The position numbers and the translations under genes are program-made. From positions 4,564,501 through 4,628,500 of the forward strand of contig WPIO01000027.1 of NCBI GenBank assembly GCA_009760855.2: 64,000 nucleotides of DNA, given 5' to 3'. How positions within the stretch are numbered: the stretch's first letter is position 1; each line of letters opens with the position of its first letter. Below the pieces are notes generated by a model. It had not been told where the DNA came from, did not search any database, and saw only the letters and a program-made list of their open reading frames with translations. The DNA is from Cristatella mucedo. Taxonomy: Eukaryota > Bryozoa > Phylactolaemata > Cristatellidae. Shown here in pieces: positions 57,885 to 64,000 of the stretch.

Positions 57885-57945
57885 AAAGATAATGATTCAC
57901 TGAGGGAGCTATATCAAGTGTATTATTGTTATTATAAGTGTCCGT
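57885..57945 (+). repeat. Rest of LINE copy 1 tail
   Basis: AATGATTCACTGAGGGAGCT, then ATATCAAGTGTATTATTGTT, continues the tail cut at 57162. Confidence 0.85.
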
Positions 57946-58340
57946 CCTCAGTCCGCTTAGTCGCCATTTATACTCAACCTCTAGAAAAACTTATTGGAGA
58001 CCATGGAATAGGATATCACTTTTATGATGATGCCCAGCTGTATTTGTCGTTTAAACCATCGGAATCGGCTGCAGCAACTGATAGAATTGAATTCTTGCCT
58101 TGCCGACGTTCGATTCTGGATGTCGGAGACTGACTTGAAACTACATGACAATGAAACTGAACCGATCCTCATTGGACACCCTACGTGTGGCTTTGGACTA
58201 GAAGGCTTTGGTATTTTCGTAGGTGATACTGTTGTGAGACCGTCAGCACGTGCTTGAAATTTTAGATGTCATCTACGACAACTGACTAGATTTTGAAGTG
58301 TTCGTTTAGAAGACTGCTTCCATAGTCAGCCATCACTTTC
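57946..58340 (+). pseudogene. RT fragment of a different CR1/L2 subfamily
   Basis: Reads GDHGIGYHFY then DDAQLYLSFKPSES (a base lost at the ADD position), LADVRFWMSETDLKLHDNE. The wording differs from the main L2 family (FHFYVDDTQLYLCF), so it is a second LINE lineage. Its ends are truncated. Confidence 0.7.
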
Positions 58341-58439
58341 GATCACTATCTCAGATTAGGAACTTTCTTCGACGGTGGAATCTAAAAATTTAACTCGCTC
58401 CTTAGTTTTGTTTTAGCTAGATTATAGCAAGTAGAAATT

Positions 58440-61400
58440 GGTATACTTTCCGACAATTAAATACGCTACCCCGACTGGTTTCTCATTCTTCCATACTCCT
58501 TGATCAATCGAAACTGGAGGTGGAGTTGCTGTTACCGTGCGCACGAAATTCAACTTCAAGCCATTTGCCATACCCTCGAAGCCGTCTTTTGAATCGATTG
58601 TTTTGATTTCACCCGAAAACAAGCTACCGACGGTGGCAGCAGTCTATTACCCACCAGGTACCAAATCTTCTTTTATCTCAGATTTATCTGACCTCATTTT
58701 GATTCTGTGTGCAAGAAATTAATCCTTCCTTGTTATGGGGGATTTTAACATTCACTTTGATTACTTAGTTGATGCCTTCAGCAATAAATTTCGTGCATTG
58801 ACTGACTCGTTGTCTCTCGCGGCTCATGTGCACGGCCCTGTTCACATCGGGGGTCACACACTCGACTAAAGTTTCTCATACCACTGCACTTTGTCATCAA
58901 TAATTACTACCAAATCCTGCAAATATGACCACATGCAAATCTCACTCAGTCTACATTGTGTGCCCGCCTCCTCCTTCTCTGAAATCACCTGTGAATCGCG
59001 AAACCTCAAGACCCTTGGCACCGATGCTGTCCGTGCAAGAATATCTGCCTTGCCTCTGCGGCTCAGTTTCCCTCCGATCTGTCATCATTGGTAGATAGCT
59101 ACAACACGACACTAGCTGACAAGCTCGATGAGTTTTCATCTCCGACTAAGCGCACTCAGTGCCGTCGCCTAGACGGCCTAAAGTTTACAAAAGACATTAA
59201 ACTAGCTATGTCTAGTAAGCACAAGCTTGTAAAAAGCATACAAAGATCAGGACTGACTGTTCATCAACAGATATACGAGGACCACTATAGGTCGTACAAA
59301 TCAATCCTAGCAAAGGCCAAGTCTCTCTTCTACAAAAACATTGTTGAATCATTGATGCACATTCCAAAAATGCGGATGTCTACGATCAACCATCTCCTCA
59401 AGCGCTGCCAGATTAGCTCATCATCCAGATGATGCTTGTGACAATCTAGTCGATTGCTCCTCTCTATTCTTTTTCCAGAAGATAAACAAGATCAGGGAGT
59501 CCATCCCTGCAATGGCATCTCCCTCTGGAATGCTGTTCCTCGATTCATCGCTGCATCTCTGTGGTTTCATTTAATTGATGGCACTGGCCCTGATCGCTGT
59601 ACGAGTGGGCTGTGACACTCGATGTGGTAAGCAGCTGGGATGTGCTATTCGTGATTGTTATGACAAGGGAGTGGGGGGACTCCGGTGGGCGAGAGGGGCG
59701 AAGAGAGTCGCGGTTCGCCCTGCTTCGTGCGAAGGTGAAATAAACTGGTGGTGTTACTCATTGGCTAGCGTTCAGTGTCGTTCGCAACGATAACTCAGAC
59801 CACGATCTCAACGTCTACATTTAAACAGGTCACTAGTGATCTCGTCATGAAGTTCGTGTCCCAATCGAAGAAGACAAGTCCTTTAGTCCTTTATCTACTG
59901 TCCCGCTCCAACGTTGCATTTGTCTGCTGCTGCCATGTTCAACTAACATCTTTAATATGTCATTAGCCTCGGGTCATGTCCCAGCACCTTTCAAAAAAGC
60001 TATAGTCAGGCCACTTCTCAAGAAGGTGACACTAGACCAAGAGAGCTTGAGTATCTACCGCCCAGTCTCCCTTCTACGATTCCTATCAAAGATACTGGAA
60101 CAAGTCAAGGCGGACCAGCTGAACTCATATATTGAAACATGAAACCTTGCTAGCCAGTTTTAGTCTGGCTTTAGGATTTATAATAATCACTCCGCAGAAT
60201 CGGCTTTCCTTACGGTGTACAACGACAACTTAGGAATGCAGGCGCTGGTAGAGTATCTCTGCTCTTTTTGCTTGATCTTTCGGCAGCTTTTGATACCATC
60301 GATCAACAAGTTATTTTTAGAGCGACTCTCATCTCGCCTGGACATCACTGGCACTACTCTGCAATGGTTCAGGTCCTATCTCAGTGTTAGAGAGTAATGA
60401 CGTGAATAGATAAACTTCATCCCAGGTACCTCTGAAATATAGGGTGCATCCGGGCTAGGTCCGGTTCTTTTCGCGGTTTAGACTCCATCTTTTGCCGACT
60501 TGATTGCCAAGCACAGCCTAGGCTTTCACTTCTATTCGGATGACACGCAGTTGTACCTTTGATTTGATCCCTCCCAGCCTTTAAGCACCTCGAATTCTCT
60601 CAATTCTCTTGCTGCATGTATTGATGACATCTACACATGGATGGCAGCAAATTTTCTTAACCGAAATGATAAAAAAGCTAACTTAGTATTTATGGGCAAA
60701 TCAAGTGATTTTCAGAAATTAGAAAGGCTAATGCTCAAAATTGGCTCTGCCAACATTTCTCCTGTTGATTCTGCACGAAATCTAGGTGTCATGTTCCAAA
60801 GTGACCTTTCGTTAGACAACCACATTAAAGTCCACAGTCAAGTCTATCTACTTTCAGCTACATAACATTGCTAAAATTTGGGCTTCTTTAGAAAAGGATG
60901 TGACGTCTAATTTGGTCAATGCTTTGTGACATTCCGTCTTGACTTCGGTAACTCAATACTTGCTGGCCTGCCGGCATGTGCAATCAGGCGCTTACAGCTG
61001 GTGCAGAACTCCACAGCTACGCTTGTCTATTGTGAGCGTCTCAGTTGCCACGTCACACCACTTATCGCCGATATGCACTGGCTACCAGTCAAGCACCGGA
61101 TTGACTTCAAGGTTTTGTCGCTCACTTTTAGGTAACTTCATTCTGTGGCTCCAGCCTATCTCTTAGATTCACTCCCCCACCAGGCCAAGCATGGTACCAT
61201 CTAATTTTTGGTATCTAACAGTTTACCAATACCTCGTACATGCCTCAAATCCTTTGGAGACCGTGCATTTAGTTCGTATGCTCCCAAAGCCTGGAACTCA
61301 CTCCTGATTTGCGTAACAACAACCCATGACTTGACTACATTTAAAAAGAACATAAACACACCTACTTAGGACAGAATTTAGTGGGTTGATGTGACTCGTT

Positions 61401-61610
61401 CTTTATGTGCTTATTCGTGCTGACACTGCATGCTGCTACTAACCACGCTTGCATGATGACCCTGTGCATGTCACCCCTAACCATGTTATGGATGTTGTTT
61501 ATTAAGCATATTTTTACTCACCATTTAATCGCGTTTCTCTTTGCAGCAAATGTAAAGTGCCTAGAAAGAGATTGAGTTCTCTGAGAGCGCTTTATCAAGT
61601 GTATTATTCT
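58440..61610 (+). pseudogene. L2-like LINE copy 2, endonuclease and RT
   Basis: The endonuclease C-terminal half lies at 58510-58870 (GGGVAVTVRTKF, LVMGDFNIHFDYL, HIGGHTLD). A linker with an open 114-residue frame is at 59088-59432. RT starts at about 59957 (MSLASGHVPAPFKKAIVRPL) and continues past LERLSSRLDITGTTLQWFRS, then a damaged YxDD region at 60530 (FYSDDTQLYL). The C-terminus is at 60926-61380 and the tail at 61545-61610. Stops and frameshifts are present throughout. It is the most complete LINE in the window. Confidence 0.85.
59575..59815 (+). repeat. Insertion of unknown type within LINE copy 2
   Basis: A GC-rich segment (around GGGAGTGGGGGGACTCCGGTG, ending near AATAAACTGGTGG and GTTCAGTGTCGTTCGC) interrupts the LINE between the linker and RT. 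The AATAAA and composition suggest a short LTR, but its ends and any target duplication could not be fixed. Confidence 0.4.
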
Positions 61611-61659
61611 TAATATGCGTATTGCCTAAATATAAACACCAAGAAAAAGCGTTATTCTC

Positions 61660-61950
61660 GATAAACAGGTCTAAAACCTCTTGCGATTGAAGCCTCCGGT
61701 TGAAAACCAGCGATAATAAATTATGTCGAGCTCTATTTGAAGTGGGAAAAAATGCTCTATTGAGACTGGTGCACAATCTCGGAAGTTAGCATTTCTAACA
61801 AATATTTGATCAGCTAAGTGTTTGATGTCGAGTTCATTTTGCATAGAACTGCAGAGACTCTGTGTCCGGGCATCGGGTACTGCAAGAAACATCTTTACTC
61901 TGCCAGGAAAACCAAATTTTACGAAAGGTTTTGCTTGCGTGCGGTTTTAC
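61660..61950. repeat. Low-copy repeat after LINE copy 2
   Basis: Resembles 63800-63990: both have a GATGTCG/GATGTTGG segment, GAG(C/T)TCATTT, then (A/G)GAAA-CCAA-TTT and TTTTGCTT(G/T)CG-GCGGTTTT. Alignment is imperfect. Confidence 0.5.
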
Positions 61951-63284
61951 TATGATATGGGCATTGATAATTTCGTATTTAATTGACGTCATTTATTCAC
62001 CGTTCAAAGATGTGGGCTAAGCGGATGGTCCGGACTGTACAGCGAAAACGTGGCTTCTATATATAAGAAAATGTTCGGAAAAAAATCATTGCGATGATAG
62101 CGACGTTGTGGCTCGAAATGCCACATTTAATGTTTAGGGTGAGGCTATAAAATACAGGTCCGCCTTGAGCAGGATGACGCTAGATGTTTAAATTTATATA
62201 TCTGTTTCTTGAACGACTTTTGTTATTTTTGCTAGCTCCAGCTCACGTAATTCAAATCGGTTCATCTTAAGCGAATGAACGACAGGCGTCAAGCTAATAT
62301 AGAACACTTAAAACTAAATTTTTGGATAGAAATAGCTCCCAGCTTGTACAGCGAGGGAAATAATATCAATACTTAGCATTTGCCTTCAGTACTGAGCAGC
62401 CGTTGTGCCGAATACAATTTAAAGAGGTAATATGTTTAGTTGACTCTGAACCTACTAAGACTATTGAAAAAGCTTGACTAACTTTAGGCGCTTCGGATTA
62501 GATTACACCGACATCAACATAAATATAAGCACCCATGTAAACATGCTGGGATATTTATAAGGCATATTTTCCGAAATGTTATAACAATTTGGTATTCTTT
62601 TCTTTGTCAAACTCTGACCAGTATTTTGCCAAAAATTATCGGTTGTGATGCAAACGCGATGTGCCGCTTATACGTCTGCTCAGAACGAGCAAACCACTGC
62701 CCCCGTAACAGCCTTAGCCTCGGCCGCGGCCTGACGAATGCCGGTGATGCCTAAAGCTTGTCGCACGGAAAGTTTGTTGTAGGTGCTGCATTAAAGCTCG
62801 AAGGCATGCCAGCTGTATCAAACACATGGCAGTGCTGACGAGTGCACATACCTACGCATAGCAAGTCCGTAACTGTAACGCAGACGGGCATAGAAATTCC
62901 GTATCTATAAAGCAGACGATTCCTTTTAACATCAGCGGAAAGCTATAGGCGTTCGAAGCTGCGATGACGTACGTAAAGGGCTCAGCGACCTAGATTTAAA
63001 AATCGGTTTCTGTGCCAATCTTGTCTCAAATTTCAACGTCCGAAGTCCAGAATCCCGCTTATCTCAAGGCACTGGCTTTGGCGGCATCGGCAGGAAACTA
63101 ATCGCAGAATCGCGAGTAATAACTAAACGACGAATTTCGGCTGGTTTAGCTGGTGCCGCAATTACATTTGCATTACCGCGCGTTATGTTACGATACAATC
63201 GAATACGAATACTTAAGTGTATAACTGAAGATTAGCCTTATTCTCGACTAGCAGATATTACAACGTTTCCGATAGTAACTCGCT
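61951..63284. other. No gene or known repeat recognised
   Basis: Mixed composition with moderately CpG-rich parts near 62680-63120. No open frame of note. Confidence 0.45.
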
Positions 63285-63744
63285 CTAGCCTATCTCTCCG
63301 ATATACTCCCCGATCAGGCCAAGCATTGTACCACCCGCTTTTCGGAATCCAATAGTCTACAAATACTTCGTACAAACCTCAAGTCCTTTGGAGACCGTGC
63401 ATTTAGTTCGTATGCTCTCTAAGCCTGGAACTCCCTCCCGACCTGCGTCAGAACATCCTCTGACCGGATCACATTTAAAAGGAACTTAAAAACACACCTA
63501 TTTAGGACAGTCTTTAGTGGGTCCCCGTGATTCGTCCTTGATGTGCTTATGCGTGCTGACACTGTACATGCTGCCACTAACCACATTTGCATGCTGACCC
63601 TGTGCATGTCACCCCTAACCATATTATTCATTTTGTTTGTTTTTCAAGCTTGATTTTACTTACCATTCAATTGCATTTCCCTTTGCAGCAAATGTAACGC
63701 GCCTAGAAAGAGATTAAGTTCTCTGAGGGCGCTTTATCAAGTTC

Positions 63745-63775
<31 letters not shown>
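63285..63775 (+). pseudogene. L2 3' end, well preserved
   Basis: RT C-terminal sequence (HCTTRFSESNSLQIL-like, AWNSLPTCVRTSSD), the full 3' UTR, the hairpin tail (GCGCCTAGAAAGAGATTAAG, GGGCGCTTTATCAAG) and (ATT)n. It is very close to the copy at 3-1330, so it is young. Confidence 0.9.
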
Positions 63776-63777
<2 letters not shown>

Positions 63778-64000
63778 GTCGGGCTCCAATACAGAGTTAC
63801 ACGAGTCTTTATTTCTCTTGTTTAAAGTCTCAGATGTTGGTATTATTTTCGCAAAATGCATGAGCTAATTTCTCGATGTTGGGTTAATCGGCAGAGCTCA
63901 TTTGTCTGGGTATTGGGAAGTTACAAAAATGTCTCCACTCAGCGAGGAAAGCCAAGTTTCGCGCCAAGTTTTGCTTTCGAGCGGTTTTTGTTAGGTAGGG
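63776..64000. repeat. Second copy of the repeat seen at 61660-61950
   Basis: See 61660-61950. It again lies directly downstream of an L2 tail and runs to the window edge. Confidence 0.45.

Overview
The window is nuclear DNA of an animal (metazoan). It carries a spliced gene for a p120 RasGAP (RASA1 type) on the minus strand. Eight exons could be read, from about 27.9 kb down to 6.57 kb, with splice sites whose phases agree at every junction that can be tested. The gene runs off the left edge before its C2 and RasGAP domains. Its introns are packed with L2/CR1-type LINE fragments, tRNA-derived SINEs and microsatellites. I take it to be an invertebrate, because of this LINE/SINE/Polinton mix, but the phylum cannot be fixed from this sequence alone.

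Layout. (1) 1-28 kb: RASA1-like gene, minus strand. The exons encode the N-SH2 (two exons), SH3, C-SH2 (three exons) and part of the PH domain (two exons). About a dozen LINE pieces and several SINEs lie in the introns. (2) 28.3-28.6 kb: CpG-rich DNA upstream of the first exon found. (3) 28,611-46,635: an AT-rich 18.0-kb Polinton/Maverick element with roughly 225-bp terminal inverted repeats beginning AGTATGTG. It has a retroviral-type integrase, protein-primed DNA polymerase B, double-jelly-roll major capsid protein, FtsK/HerA-like packaging ATPase, adenain-like cysteine protease, YqaJ-type exonuclease, small zinc proteins, helical structural proteins and two paralogous fibre genes of phage tail-fibre repeat type. 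Every long gene is broken by stops or frameshifts, so this copy looks dead. A SINE has inserted into it. (4) 46.6-49.7 kb: CpG-rich, low-coding DNA with a long AG array and two sets of tandem repeats. (5) 50-53.6 kb: an L2 tail and a broken Ty3/gypsy-like element (gag, protease, start of RT), minus strand. (6) 54-64 kb: two long L2-type LINEs in tandem on the plus strand, with endonuclease and RT regions. The first is interrupted by three SINEs and by a roughly 720-bp solo-LTR-like insert with a 6-bp target duplication. A third L2 tail lies near the right end.

How the parts relate. The Polinton genes form the usual virus-like set: integrase and polymerase for insertion and replication, capsid proteins plus maturation protease and packaging ATPase for a particle, and fibres presumably for attachment. 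The LINEs, and SINEs that carry the LINE 3' tail, form a separate partnership in which the SINE has borrowed the tail recognised by the LINE machinery. The host gene is the only sequence here that looks to be under purifying selection.
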